64,000 nt of DNA, from positions 20,261 to 84,260 of the forward strand of contig JALFZG010000053.1 in assembly GCA_022784645.1 (NCBI GenBank), written 5' to 3'. Each line of letters begins with the position of its first letter. Position 1 is the stretch's first letter. Position numbers and translations under genes: made by a program. Source of the stretch: Bacteroidales bacterium (lineage in GTDB: Bacteria; Bacteroidota; Bacteroidia; Bacteroidales; Paludibacteraceae). Under the pieces are notes generated by a model, which was not told the DNA's origin, ran no database searches, and saw only the letters and a program-made list of their open reading frames with translations. Shown here one piece after another: positions 1 through 8,087 of this stretch.

Positions 1-127
1 CCAATGCGCGGTAGTAGTGCCCGGGCTGCATCGCATCGACCAGCGCAAGGCCGATGAGCGTGAGCAACATCAGCCAAGCTACCCAACCTTGGGATCCCGA
101 AGTCAGTATGCGGGGAATGGTTTCCAT
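1..127 (-). CDS. N-terminus of a membrane protein, possibly DUF4271 (runs off window)
   Basis: The first 42 residues of a minus-strand gene that continues beyond the left edge. It starts METIPRILTSGSQGW and then has a hydrophobic stretch (VAWLMLLTLIGLALV) that looks like a first membrane helix. The start ATG is at 127-125, preceded by the purine-rich AAAGAGAA, and lies 51 nt downstream of the LOG-family gene on the same strand, so the two may be co-transcribed. A short N-terminus followed at once by a helix and a charged loop recalls DUF4271 membrane proteins of Bacteroidetes, but only this fragment can be seen, so the family is a guess. The open frame itself is likely real. Confidence 0.55.
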   Translation of the reverse strand, partial: METIPRILTSGSQGWVAWLMLLTLIGLALVDAMQPGHYYRAL

Positions 128-178
128 TTCTCTTTGTTAGTAATCGTTTGTTTGCTTTTGTTGGTTATGCGTATGGTT

Positions 179-778
179 TTAAATATGCGTATGCTTCTGC
201 GCAACGTCGATGGACCACCCATCCTGTTCGGCAATAGCCGGGAGTACTTCTTCGGGAGTGGAGACCACTCTGAACATCTTATCAAACACGGGCGACATGA
301 ATTTTTCGTCCATGAAGCGATGCAGCAGTTGGATAAGACCATCGTAATAACCGTCAGTGTTCACAAATACGATGGGCTGAGATAGTTGCCCGAGCTGCTT
401 AAGTGAGAGCACTTCTGAAATCTCATCCAGGGTTCCGATACCGCCGGGGAGCGCTACGAGTGCATCGGCTCGCTGCCAAATGGTGGTCTTGCGTTCGGCC
501 ATGTCTTTGGTGATTACCAGTTCCGTACACTGAGGATGGTGCCACTGGAGCGATACCATAAATTCAGGGATAACACCGGTCATCTTGCCGCCAAGGCGAA
601 CCATCGTATCGGCCAACTTACCCATCAGGCCCATTTTGCCGGCACCAAAAATGAGTTCGATATTGTTTTCTGCAAAAATTTCAGCAAGGCGTTCGGCTGC
701 CGAGAAGTAATTGGGGGCTATCTTAGTGGAAGAAGCGCAATAAACGGCAATTTTCTGAATTTTGGGTGTTTGAGGCAT
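179..778 (-). CDS. LOG family (TIGR00730) Rossmann-fold nucleotide phosphoribohydrolase
   Basis: A 199-residue cytosolic protein of the LOG/YvdD family. Members hydrolyse nucleoside 5'-monophosphates (including cytokinin ribotides) to free base and ribose 5-phosphate. The signature PGGIGTLDE is at residues 111-119, preceded by AERKTTIWQRADALVALP, as in characterised members. The N-terminal KIAVYCASS and FGAGKMGLMG loops are the nucleotide-binding Rossmann elements. Length matches the family. A minus-strand TAATTTTG element at 811-818 lies about 35 nt upstream and is probably its promoter, back to back with that of the next gene. The true substrate cannot be read from sequence; older annotations call such proteins lysine decarboxylases, which is incorrect. 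Confidence 0.93.
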   Translation of the reverse strand: MPQTPKIQKIAVYCASSTKIAPNYFSAAERLAEIFAENNIELIFGAGKMGLMGKLADTMVRLGGKMTGVIPEFMVSLQWHHPQCTELVITKDMAERKTTIWQRADALVALPGGIGTLDEISEVLSLKQLGQLSQPIVFVNTDGYYDGLIQLLHRFMDEKFMSPVFDKMFRVVSTPEEVLPAIAEQDGWSIDVAQKHTHI

Positions 779-837
779 AATTTTTTTTTAAATATATTTA
801 AAATCGACTGCAAAATTACATAAAATTCTTGATATAT

Positions 838-868
838 TTGGTAGTTTTAAAAAAAAAATGTAATTTTG
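838..868 (+). promoter_or_regulatory. Bacteroidetes-type promoter for the gene at 931
   Basis: TTG at 838-840, a 20-bp spacer and TAATTTTG at 861-868, followed by GCAGG. This is the canonical -33/-7 arrangement of Bacteroidetes sigma-ABfr promoters. A second -7 element (TAATTTTG, minus strand, 811-818) faces the opposite way for the LOG-family gene. Confidence 0.8.
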
Positions 869-930
869 CAGGTCGATTTGGAAAAGTTTTGTGAATTTTA
901 AACTGAAATCAATCAAAAAGTCACCTATTT

Positions 931-2067
931 ATGGCAGTTGAAATCCGCGAGGTGAATGGAAAAAAGGAGATGAAAATCTTCATCCAGTTTGCCAATAAAT
1001 TGTATAAGGGTAATCCGTATTATTGCCCGACGCTCGACTTCGATGAGCTCAACACGTTGACCAAAGGTAAGAATCCGGCATTGAATTTTTGCGACTATGC
1101 ACTGTTTCTTGCATGGCGCGATGGTGAATGTGTAGGTCGCGTAGCGGCAATGATCAATCCGATAGCAAACGAGAAGTGGAACTGTAAGAAAGTGCGCTTT
1201 GGTTGGTTTGATTTTATCGACGATGAAGAAATCAGCCGTGCTCTCTTGGATAAGGTCGTAGAGTGGGGTAAGGCTCGAGGGATGGATACCCTCAATGGCC
1301 CTGTTGGCTTTACGGACTTTGATAAAGAAGGCTTGCTGATTCGCGGCTTTGAGGAACTTTCGCCTATGGCGGTACTCTATAACTATCCGTATTATGAGAA
1401 GCATATCGTAAACTACGGATTGGAGAAAGAGGCCGATTGGATGGAATATCGCGTGTTTGTGCCCGATGAGTTGCCTGAGCGGTGGACGCGTGTAGCCGAG
1501 GTTGCAGCGAAGCGCTCAAAGCTTCACAACGTGAAGTGCCATAGCGTGAAAGAGCTGAATCAGCGTTATCCGAATTTGGAGTATTTCCATTTGATGTCAG
1601 AATGTTACTCCATTTTGTATAATTATCAGCCGCCTACCATCGAGCAGATGCAGTATGTTGCCAATTTTTATTTCGGCATCTTGAACTTCGATTTTGTATC
1701 TCTGGTGGAGAACGAGAAAAATGAGATTGTAGCGTTGGGTTTGGGCATGCCCGACCTTACGAAAGCCTTTCAGCATTGCGCCAATGGAAGTTTGTTCCCA
1801 TTCGGTTGGTACCATATGCTTAAAGCGCTGAAAGCCAAGAAGATAGACATCATCGACGAGCTGATTATCTGCGTTCGTCCCGATTATCAGGATTCCGGTG
1901 CGGTGGCCCTCATTTTCAATGAGCAGTTCCCATACTACAAGAAGTATGGCGTAAAGCATCTGGAGACCACGTCTATTCTGGAAACGAATCATAAGAATGC
2001 TGCGAACTTCACGTGTTTTGAGCATATTCAGCATAAGCAACGTCGCGCATACGCAAAGCTAATATAA
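931..2067 (+). CDS. GNAT-like N-acetyltransferase-fold protein, function unknown
   Basis: A 378-residue soluble protein without signal peptide. The N-terminal half has GNAT-like features: a segment ALFLAWRDGECVGRVAAMIN (beta strands with a VGRV turn), then VRFGWFDF and an acidic helix (DDEEISRALLDKVVEWGKARG) leading to DTLNGPVGFTDFDKEG. Proteins of this type are widespread in Bacteroidetes as large acetyltransferase-domain proteins, but their substrates are unknown. The second half (about 170-378) resembles the usual C-terminal part of this group. It is a single-gene unit: its own promoter lies 70 nt upstream and a hairpin follows at 2099. I cannot assign a reaction. Confidence 0.8.
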   Translation: MAVEIREVNGKKEMKIFIQFANKLYKGNPYYCPTLDFDELNTLTKGKNPALNFCDYALFLAWRDGECVGRVAAMINPIANEKWNCKKVRFGWFDFIDDEEISRALLDKVVEWGKARGMDTLNGPVGFTDFDKEGLLIRGFEELSPMAVLYNYPYYEKHIVNYGLEKEADWMEYRVFVPDELPERWTRVAEVAAKRSKLHNVKCHSVKELNQRYPNLEYFHLMSECYSILYNYQPPTIEQMQYVANFYFGILNFDFVSLVENEKNEIVALGLGMPDLTKAFQHCANGSLFPFGWYHMLKALKAKKIDIIDELIICVRPDYQDSGAVALIFNEQFPYYKKYGVKHLETTSILETNHKNAANFTCFEHIQHKQRRAYAKLI

Positions 2068-2098
2068 TGGTGTGTAAACCAAAGTAATTCTATTTGAG

Positions 2099-2118
2099 AG
2101 TGGGATTTTTTCCCCACT
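2099..2118 (+). terminator. Hairpin between GNAT-like gene and tRNA-Arg
   Basis: AGTGGG (2099-2104) pairs with CCCACT (2113-2118) around an ATTTTTTC loop. It sits 32 nt after the stop codon and 15 nt before the tRNA. No U-tract follows, so it may be a processing or leader hairpin rather than an intrinsic terminator. Similar GTGGG/CCCAC hairpins occur in the ung leader. Confidence 0.45.
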
Positions 2119-2132
2119 GTAAGTCAAACATT

Positions 2133-2206
2133 GGCTCCGTAGTTCAGTTGTATAGAATGTCAGATTCCGGTTCTGAAGATCGTGGGTTAGAGTCCCACCG
2201 GGGTCA
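2133..2206 (+). tRNA. tRNA-Arg, anticodon CCG
   Basis: A full cloverleaf of 74 nt. The acceptor arm is 2133-2139 with 2199-2205 and the discriminator is A2206. The D stem is GTTC/GAAT, the anticodon stem TCAGA/TCTGA with loop TTCCGGT (anticodon CCG at 2167-2169), and the T stem GTGGG/CCCAC. A20, an arginine identity base, is present. CCA is not encoded in full. Oddity: D-loop position 19 is T and T-loop position 56 is A, so the universal G19-C56 tertiary pair is replaced by what would be U19-A56. A hairpin at 2213-2236 follows directly. Confidence 0.9.
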
Positions 2207-2212
2207 CAAAAG

Positions 2213-2236
2213 CGCCTGCAGACCCCTCTGCAGGCG
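2213..2236 (+). terminator. Intrinsic terminator of tRNA-Arg
   Basis: A perfect 9-bp stem, CGCCTGCAG (2213-2221) with CTGCAGGCG (2228-2236), six-base loop, followed by a short TTTG. It lies 6 nt after the tRNA 3' end and 24 nt before the feoB start. Confidence 0.7.
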
Positions 2237-2260
2237 TTTGTGCATAAAATAATATCGGTT

Positions 2261-3946
2261 ATGTCAAACCATACGTATAGAATTGGTGTGATTGGTTTGC
2301 CGCAGAGCGGTAAATCATCCATTACTCGCCGACTGCAGGAGATGGCCGACGAGGCTGGTAAGAAGATGGCGTTTATCGAGTCGCATGACTTAGATGAACT
2401 CCACGGACATAGTTTTGATGTGGTGCTGCAGGTAGTGGATTCCACTCGATTGGAAGAGAGTTTGATGCTTACGCCGCATATTGTGGACGAAAAGGAGAAG
2501 ATCGTATTGGCGCTCAGCCGCTACGACCTTTTGCTCGACTCTGACCATAGTTTGCAAATTGGTAAGTTTAGCGAGTTGCTTGGTGTACCGGTAACCCGCG
2601 TTTCCATCAGCCATAACTATGGCTTAGAAGAGTTGCTCGAGTCGGTAGATAAGGTGGCGCATCAGGAGGCTTCCAATGCCCACCCCGTTTACCATGCTTG
2701 GGAGCAGAAAGATGAAGAGGCGTATATGGGCTATGTACATGGTGTGCTGACCCAAACGCTCAACCATGGTCATCACGATAAGAAGACCCGCATTGAGATC
2801 ATCGACGATATCCTTACTTCACCCATTTCCGGCTCCATCATATTAGCCATCATTTTGGGTGTTACGTTTGAATGCACTTTCCTCTTGGGCGGTCCGCTGC
2901 AGGACTGGCTGCAGATGGGCGTTGATGCGCTCTATGAACTGGTGCAGACGCATATGGCTCCCGGTTGGCTGCAGAGTTTGCTGGGCGATGGTATCATCAT
3001 CGGTGTAGGCAGTCTGCTTACTGCATTGCCCAATATCATCATACTCTTCTTTTTTCTCAGTATCATGGAAGATACAGGTTATATGGCGCGTGTGGCCTTC
3101 TTGACCGACGGACTGATGCACCGGCTCGGCTTACATGGTCGCTCGTTTATCCCGATGCTGATGGGCTTTGACTGCAACGTGCCCGCCATCATGGCTGCCA
3201 AGGATATTCCCGACCCCAAAGAGCGCGCCCTCACGATGCTGATGGTTCCGTTCATGAGTTGCTCGGCACGACTGCCGGTGTATGTGCTGTTTATCTCCAT
3301 CTTCTTTGCCGATCATAAAGCACTGGTGCTTATGTCGCTGTACCTGCTCGGTATCCTTTGTAGCTTCGCCTTCGCGCTCATCATGAAGCATACGCGCTGG
3401 TTCCGCAAACCGGAGGTGGATATGGTGAACGAGTTGCCGGATTTCCATCTGCCTTCGGCTAAGAGTATCTTGGGCCATATATGGTACCGCGTGAGTGATT
3501 TCCTGCATAAGATTTCTACGATTGTGCTTTTTGCGAGCATCATCATCTGGGCGCTGGAGTATTTCCCATCTGGTGACTTGCAGATGCTGGAGGAATCGTG
3601 GTTGGCGGCTATCGGGCAATGGATTGAACCGGTGATGCGTCCGCTCGGCTTTGATTGGAAACTGTCGGTTTGCCTGATGACCGGCCTGCCCGCCAAGGAG
3701 GCGATAGGTAGCACGTTTGCTATGCTGTATGGCGCCAATTCAGCGGCTGCGGCTATGAGCCTGACGCCCGTAAGCGCATATGCCTTCTTGGTGTTCACAC
3801 TGCTGTATTTCCCCTGCGTGGCAACCATAGCCACCATCCGCCGAGAGCTCAATTGGAAGTGGGCTACGTTTACGGTAGTCAACTCCGTAGTGCTCGCTTG
3901 GGTAATGGCATTCGTAGTGAACTTAATTGGAAATATGATTATGTAG
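2261..3946 (+). CDS. feoB: FeoB-type ferrous iron transporter with degenerate G domain
   Basis: A 561-residue inner-membrane Fe(II) transporter. The membrane part carries the FeoB hallmarks: GFDCNVPAIMAAK, a PFMSCSARLPVY motif in the first gate domain, and GLPAKEAIGSTFAMLYG in the second. The N-terminal G domain is abnormal. G1 is GLPQSGKS (12-19), but the stretch up to the DVVLQVVDS strand is about 20 residues shorter than usual and contains no DxPG (G3). The G4 motif NxxD is replaced by SRYD. GTP hydrolysis by the normal mechanism is therefore doubtful. No FeoA domain is fused. I chose ATG 2261 (MSNHTYRIG) because the upstream in-frame ATG at 2240 abuts the tRNA terminator. The FeoB-associated Cys-rich gene follows after 16 nt. 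Confidence 0.93.
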   Translation: MSNHTYRIGVIGLPQSGKSSITRRLQEMADEAGKKMAFIESHDLDELHGHSFDVVLQVVDSTRLEESLMLTPHIVDEKEKIVLALSRYDLLLDSDHSLQIGKFSELLGVPVTRVSISHNYGLEELLESVDKVAHQEASNAHPVYHAWEQKDEEAYMGYVHGVLTQTLNHGHHDKKTRIEIIDDILTSPISGSIILAIILGVTFECTFLLGGPLQDWLQMGVDALYELVQTHMAPGWLQSLLGDGIIIGVGSLLTALPNIIILFFFLSIMEDTGYMARVAFLTDGLMHRLGLHGRSFIPMLMGFDCNVPAIMAAKDIPDPKERALTMLMVPFMSCSARLPVYVLFISIFFADHKALVLMSLYLLGILCSFAFALIMKHTRWFRKPEVDMVNELPDFHLPSAKSILGHIWYRVSDFLHKISTIVLFASIIIWALEYFPSGDLQMLEESWLAAIGQWIEPVMRPLGFDWKLSVCLMTGLPAKEAIGSTFAMLYGANSAAAAMSLTPVSAYAFLVFTLLYFPCVATIATIRRELNWKWATFTVVNSVVLAWVMAFVVNLIGNMIM

Positions 3947-3962
3947 CTCGTAAAAAACGCCT

Positions 3963-4151
3963 ATGCAGAAAGTAATTACTATCATAATCGTCATTCTGGC
4001 GGTCATAGGCATGATTTTTGTTGTGCAAAAACAGCGCAATGAGAAATGCATCGGGGGCAAGCCTGGAGAAGGTTGCCCCGGTTGTGCTTTGCGCGACCAA
4101 TGCAATAAAAAGGTGGGAATTAAGACTTCTCAACCGAAGAAAGATGATTAG
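3963..4151 (+). CDS. FeoB-associated Cys-rich membrane protein
   Basis: A 62-residue protein with one N-terminal membrane helix (residues 4-21) followed by a short Cys-rich tail, CIGGKPGEGCPGC...CNKK. This matches the FeoB_associated family (PF12669), small proteins encoded directly after feoB that are thought to assist iron transport. It starts 16 nt after feoB and overlaps the next gene by 8 nt, so all three are probably translated from one mRNA. Confidence 0.9.
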   Translation: MQKVITIIIVILAVIGMIFVVQKQRNEKCIGGKPGEGCPGCALRDQCNKKVGIKTSQPKKDD

Positions 4152-4572
4152 AAAAGCGATACATATTGGTTTGGCAATGCTGCTTAGCTCGTTCTTCCTG
4201 ATTGCAGGAACGGGTTACTTATCCGTGCATTATTGCTGCGATGTGTGTCGTGAAGCAGGTATAGAGCACGTGATGGAGGAGTCTTGCGAGGCAATCCATC
4301 ATCATACCGAGCATCATCATACCGGCTGCTGCCACCACGAAAACGAGTGTAGTGTGCAGTACTTGCAGGTGAGTCAGTTTATGCAGAGTGCACAAATGCA
4401 TGCACCTCACGCACAAGAGATGCAGTTGATGAATCCGGCCCTGCCTACTATGGAGTGCTGCGAGCATCTGCACGCGCATTGTGTGCCTGCTTTTATGATG
4501 ATTGTTCCTCCACCTCCTTTGGTGGTAAATGGGCAGATGGTCTTGCGGGATGTCTGCTGCTGGATTTGTTAG
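4144..4572 (+). CDS. HYC_CC_PP family His/Cys-rich exported protein
   Basis: A 142-residue protein with an N-terminal hydrophobic signal/anchor (IGLAMLLSSFFLIAGTGYL). The mature part has the three motifs that name the family: HYC (VHYCCDVC), CC (MECCEH) and PP (VPPPPL). Between them is a strongly metal-binding stretch, HHHTEHHHTGCCHHENEC. Family members are encoded beside TonB-dependent receptors in Bacteroidetes, as here (receptor starts 95 nt later). The start ATG at 4144 overlaps the stop of the preceding gene (ATGATTAG), which suggests translational coupling. A periplasmic or outer-membrane metal-binding role is inferred from composition and context; the metal is unknown. Confidence 0.85.
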   Translation: MIRKAIHIGLAMLLSSFFLIAGTGYLSVHYCCDVCREAGIEHVMEESCEAIHHHTEHHHTGCCHHENECSVQYLQVSQFMQSAQMHAPHAQEMQLMNPALPTMECCEHLHAHCVPAFMMIVPPPPLVVNGQMVLRDVCCWIC

Positions 4573-4666
4573 GATACTGCGTTTGCGGCTGTTAGTGAGA
4601 ACGGCCGCCAGAAACGTATGTATAACCTATGGTGGGTTATGAATAACCTACCCAAATTCAGTCATT

Positions 4667-7084
4667 ATGAAAAAAATCATTTTTATTTTTCTCTTTATTT
4701 TTTCCGTATGCGCGAGTCAGGCCGCTCGCGTAAGCGGTATTGTGCTCTCCGATGATGGGCAGGTGCTGATTGGCGCAAACGTGTATTGGGCCAACACAGG
4801 CAATGGCACAATCACAGACTTGGATGGCCGCTTCAGTTTGCAAACCATCAGCGAAACGAATAAGCTCGTGTGCTCGTATATGGGTTATCACAACGATACG
4901 ACTATCGTTCACGGCAAAGGCGAACTGACCATCGTGCTGGTGAGTGACCTGATTCTGGATGAAGTGACCATCACAGAGCGCAAGTTGGGCGTTATCAAGT
5001 CGCGCGTATCAGCTTTCGATACGCAAACGCTGGATGGCGCTGAGCTCTGCAAGGCGGCTTGCTGCAACCTCTCCGAAGCTTTTGAAACCAACGCCTCAGT
5101 GGATGTGGCTTATTCGGATGCAGCTACGGGTGCCAAGACTATTAAGATGCTCGGCTTGAGCGGCACCTATGTGCAGCTGCTGCATGAGAACACCCCCGGC
5201 ATCCGAGGCTTGGGACAGTCGTTCGGAATGGAGTATATCCCTGGCCCTTGGATGAGCAGTATCCAAGTGAGCAAAGGTACCTCGTCGGTAATCAACGGCT
5301 ATGAGGCTACTACCGGCCAAATCAACGTGGAGTTCTTAAAGCCGCAGACGCAAGACCCTATCTCTGTAAATGCGATGATCAACTCAGAGCTCCATGCCGA
5401 GCTCAATGTGGAGGGTGGATGGCAAATCCCGCTCAGGGAGCACGAGCATGAGGAAGAAGAACACGAGCACGGTGACCATTGCCATCATAAGAAACTGCAT
5501 ACTGGCATCTTAGCCCATTGGCAGCAAGGCTTTATGCAAATGGATGAGAACCACGATACGTTCTACGAAATGCCGAAATCTACCAATATCAACCTCGCCA
5601 ACCGCTGGGTTTATACCGATGGCAAATATACGTTTCAGGCATTCGTTCGCGGCTTGTATGATCGTCGCATCGGTGGCCAGACGACTACTCGCGACTCGCT
5701 CGATGAGAGTGGCTCCTTAGTAAGCAAACTGCCAATTGATAACCCCTATAAAATCGACCTCAACACCTGGCGAATAGATGGCTACATGAAGAACGGCTAT
5801 ATCTTCAACGAAGAAACGGGTTCGAGCTTGGGCATTATCGCTGCGGCTTCGTATCATAATCAAGCGAACCGGTATGGTCTTCGCGAGTGGAACGCCAATC
5901 AGACCAACGCTTATCTGAATGCGCTGACACAGTTCAATTTCGAGGGTTCTCCGCGATTGGAGATGGATAACGACCACCGCCTAACGGTAGGATTGAGTGT
6001 GAACTACGATGGCTATCGCGAGCAACTACTCCTGCCCTTGCAAGTGGCCGACACTACGCTTGACCGGTGGGAGTTGACGCCCGGTATCTTTGCCGAATAC
6101 AACCTCAAGTTAGAGGACAAACTGTCGCTTGTGGCGGGCTTACGAATGGACTATAGCACGATGTATGGCGTTTTCTTTACGCCTCGCGTAAACGTGCGCT
6201 ACTCGCCATGGGAGTGGTGGACGATCCGAGCCAGTGCCGGTATGGGATACCGCAGCCCGAATGCCATTGCTGACAATGCGTATATGTTGCCCTCGAGCCG
6301 AACGATTGTGCTCCAGAGTGCGCCAGAGCAGGAGCGGGCGGTCAATGCAGGCGTCAGCACCACCTTCTATATTCCCATGGGTAGCCGCGAACTGCAGCTC
6401 TCGGGCGAATATTACTATACAGGTTTCCAAAACTGCTTAGTAGCTGATATGGACCAATCCACCGATGCCGTTTACCTCTATAACCTCTCCGATATCCGCA
6501 CTCTCTACAAGCGCAAGGCAGAGAGTTATGCGCAGACGATGCAGGTAGAGGCTACGATGGAGATTCTCCGCGGTTGGACGCTTACGGCTGCTTTCCGCTA
6601 TACCGATGTGAAGCAGACGACCTTGCGTTATGCGCTCAACGATAAGGGTGAGAACGTGCTTACGCCTTCGCTTCGCCAGAAGCCCCTCACCAATACGTTT
6701 AAGGGAATCATCACCACCAGTTATCAGACGCCGCTCAAGAAATGGCAGTTCGACTTCACCGCGCAGTTCAATGGTGGTGGCCGCATGCCCGATGGCTTCA
6801 ATGCGTATTTCCTCAATGACCTCCAATCTACGCAGTATGTGGAGAAAAACGGCAGTCTGTATTACAAATGGTATCCGCAACTGATGGCGCAAATTACCAA
6901 ATATTGGCGCACTTGCAGCTTGTATGTAGGTGCTGAGAATATGACCAATTTCCGCCAAGAGAACCCCGTGATTGGTGCAGATGCACCATATGAAGCGGGT
7001 TTTGATGCTTCGATGGCATGGGGCCCCATCACAGGATGGAAAGTGTATGCCGGTTTCCGATGGTCGCTCGGCAAGGAAGAGTAA
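4667..7084 (+). CDS. TonB-dependent outer-membrane receptor with His-rich segment (probable metal uptake)
   Basis: An 805-residue receptor. It has a signal peptide (about 1-19), a CarboxypepD_reg-like domain (about 21-105, GTITDLDGRFSL), a plug domain (about 115-230, with ATGAKTIKMLGLSGTYVQLL and the plug-end motif NGYEATTGQINVEF), then a beta-barrel ending in aromatic W-S-L-G. A His/Glu/Cys-rich stretch at about 258-276 (HEHEEEEHEHGDHCHHKK) lies early in the barrel, probably in an extracellular or periplasmic loop, and suggests a metal or metal-chelate substrate. It is flanked by an HYC_CC_PP gene and an HMA-domain gene, which supports a metal-handling operon together with feoB. An intergenic hairpin (TAACC/GGTTA near 4625) lies just upstream. 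Confidence 0.92.
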   Translation: MKKIIFIFLFIFSVCASQAARVSGIVLSDDGQVLIGANVYWANTGNGTITDLDGRFSLQTISETNKLVCSYMGYHNDTTIVHGKGELTIVLVSDLILDEVTITERKLGVIKSRVSAFDTQTLDGAELCKAACCNLSEAFETNASVDVAYSDAATGAKTIKMLGLSGTYVQLLHENTPGIRGLGQSFGMEYIPGPWMSSIQVSKGTSSVINGYEATTGQINVEFLKPQTQDPISVNAMINSELHAELNVEGGWQIPLREHEHEEEEHEHGDHCHHKKLHTGILAHWQQGFMQMDENHDTFYEMPKSTNINLANRWVYTDGKYTFQAFVRGLYDRRIGGQTTTRDSLDESGSLVSKLPIDNPYKIDLNTWRIDGYMKNGYIFNEETGSSLGIIAAASYHNQANRYGLREWNANQTNAYLNALTQFNFEGSPRLEMDNDHRLTVGLSVNYDGYREQLLLPLQVADTTLDRWELTPGIFAEYNLKLEDKLSLVAGLRMDYSTMYGVFFTPRVNVRYSPWEWWTIRASAGMGYRSPNAIADNAYMLPSSRTIVLQSAPEQERAVNAGVSTTFYIPMGSRELQLSGEYYYTGFQNCLVADMDQSTDAVYLYNLSDIRTLYKRKAESYAQTMQVEATMEILRGWTLTAAFRYTDVKQTTLRYALNDKGENVLTPSLRQKPLTNTFKGIITTSYQTPLKKWQFDFTAQFNGGGRMPDGFNAYFLNDLQSTQYVEKNGSLYYKWYPQLMAQITKYWRTCSLYVGAENMTNFRQENPVIGADAPYEAGFDASMAWGPITGWKVYAGFRWSLGKEE

Positions 7085-7153
7085 TATATGAATTCGGGTT
7101 CTATCAATTCTATTGGTAAAGGATTGGTAGGCCCTACCTAAATAAGTACCGAA

Positions 7154-7477
7154 ATGAAAAAAATGATGATGGCATTGGTGCTCTGCCTTATGAGCATCTC
7201 TGTGGCTTTTGCGAAAGGAGAAAAGCAGGTTGTAGTATTCGACGTGGACCTTCATTGCCAGGGTTGCGTAACGAAGATTGAGAAGAACATCGCATTCGAG
7301 AAAGGGGTAAAAGACCTGCAATGCGACCTCAAAGAGCATACCGTAAAGGTGGTTTTCCTATCGGATAAGACCGATATCAAGACTCTCCAAACGGCTTTTG
7401 CGAAATTGGGTAAAACGGCTATTGTAAACAAAGACCTCACGGCAAAAGCTCAACAAGCAGCGACTAAGAAAAAGTAA
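7154..7477 (+). CDS. Exported heavy-metal-associated (HMA) domain protein
   Basis: A 107-residue protein. A cleavable signal peptide (MKKMMMALVLCLMSISVAFA, residues 1-20) precedes one HMA ferredoxin-like domain (about 25-95). The metal-binding loop is HCQGC with Cys35 and Cys38, followed by the amphipathic helix VTKIEKNI. The tail is Lys/Ala-rich. Exported single-domain HMA proteins are typical of Bacteroidetes metal loci and probably pass Cu(I) or a similar ion in the periplasm. It lies 69 nt after the receptor gene and ends the metal operon; an A/T-rich hairpin with a T-tract follows at 7543-7580. Confidence 0.9.
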   Translation: MKKMMMALVLCLMSISVAFAKGEKQVVVFDVDLHCQGCVTKIEKNIAFEKGVKDLQCDLKEHTVKVVFLSDKTDIKTLQTAFAKLGKTAIVNKDLTAKAQQAATKKK

Positions 7478-7542
7478 TGACACGGGTTTCTATAAGTTCA
7501 AAAAATCTTGCGAACGCTATTTATAGAACCCTCCATATCGAT

Positions 7543-7582
7543 AAAAAAACGGGTAAAACAGCACTTTTGTCCGTTTTTTTTT
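7543..7582 (+). terminator. Terminator of the metal operon
   Basis: AAAAAAACGG (7543-7552) pairs with CCGTTTTTTT (7571-7580), and the T run continues to 7582. It lies 66 nt after the HMA gene and directly precedes the tRNA-Leu promoter. Confidence 0.6.
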
Positions 7583-7611
7583 GGCTATTCCAAAAATTGT
7601 TTGTACCTTTG
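7581..7611 (+). promoter_or_regulatory. Promoter of tRNA-Leu
   Basis: TTG (7581-7583), 20-bp spacer, TACCTTTG (7604-7611), then CAG. A consensus Bacteroidetes promoter 27 nt before the mature tRNA. Confidence 0.85.
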
Positions 7612-7637
7612 CAGTCGCTTTCTGCCGAAAGCTATGG

Positions 7638-7723
7638 GCCGCCATGGTGGAATAGGTAGACACGAGGGACTTAAAATCCCTTGCCCAGTGATGGGCGTGC
7701 CGGTTCGACCCCGGCTGGCGGTA
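7638..7723 (+). tRNA. tRNA-Leu, anticodon TAA
   Basis: A class II tRNA. The acceptor arm is GCCGCCA/TGGCGGT (7638-7644 with 7716-7722; the first pair is G-U) with discriminator A7723. The D stem is GTG/CAC. The anticodon stem is AGGGA/TCCCT with loop CTTAAAA, giving anticodon TAA at 7672-7674. There is a long variable arm (TGCCCAGTGATGGGCGT), and the T arm is GCCGG/CCGGC around TTCGACC. The long variable arm and A73 fit leucine. Confidence 0.96.
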
Positions 7724-7729
7724 CCTCAT

Positions 7730-7762
7730 TGCAGCTCCTCAATCAAGGGGGCTGCATTTTTT
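7730..7762 (+). terminator. Terminator of tRNA-Leu
   Basis: TGCAGC (7730-7735) pairs with GCTGCA (7751-7756), followed by TTTTTTG. It sits 6 nt after the tRNA and is a classic intrinsic terminator. Confidence 0.8.
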
Positions 7763-8017
7763 GTATGCTCCCGAAAGAACCTTGTACCATATTTCTTTCC
7801 CTCCATGTCCACCTGAATAGAAATCTGCGAGTGTGCGGGGACAAGAGGGTTAGGATTAAACCTCGCAGGGGTGAATAAAATGATAAAGAACAAGATAGAC
7901 TTGTTTTGAGTTTATATTTTTATGAACAAAATTATCAAAATTTTACAAAATTATTTCTCGTTGTCTGGAATAAAGAATAATCTTGTTTAATCTTGAGAAT
8001 CTTGTTATTTAAAAGAA

Positions 8018-8067
8018 CAACGGCCTTCGGCCTATTATCAAAATTTTTCAACGGCCTTAGGCCTATT
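8018..8067 (-). repeat. Mosaic hairpins, family A (two units)
   Basis: Two units of the form CAAC-hairpin-TATT: CAACGGCCTTCGGCCTATT (8018-8036) and CAACGGCCTTAGGCCTATT (8049-8067). Flanks and stem are constant and the triloop differs. Relatives with different stems occur at 59255-59449 (same strand) and 62312-62534 (mostly the opposite strand). Confidence 0.8.
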
Positions 8068-8087
8068 ATTTTTTTCTGCAACCATCA

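Noticed and set aside
6437..7339. 300-codon open frame antisense to the TonB receptor and HMA gene
   Set aside because: It crosses two real genes on the other strand and has no domain.
7508..7878. Short frames overlapping tRNA-Leu
   Set aside because: They run through a terminator, a promoter and a complete tRNA.
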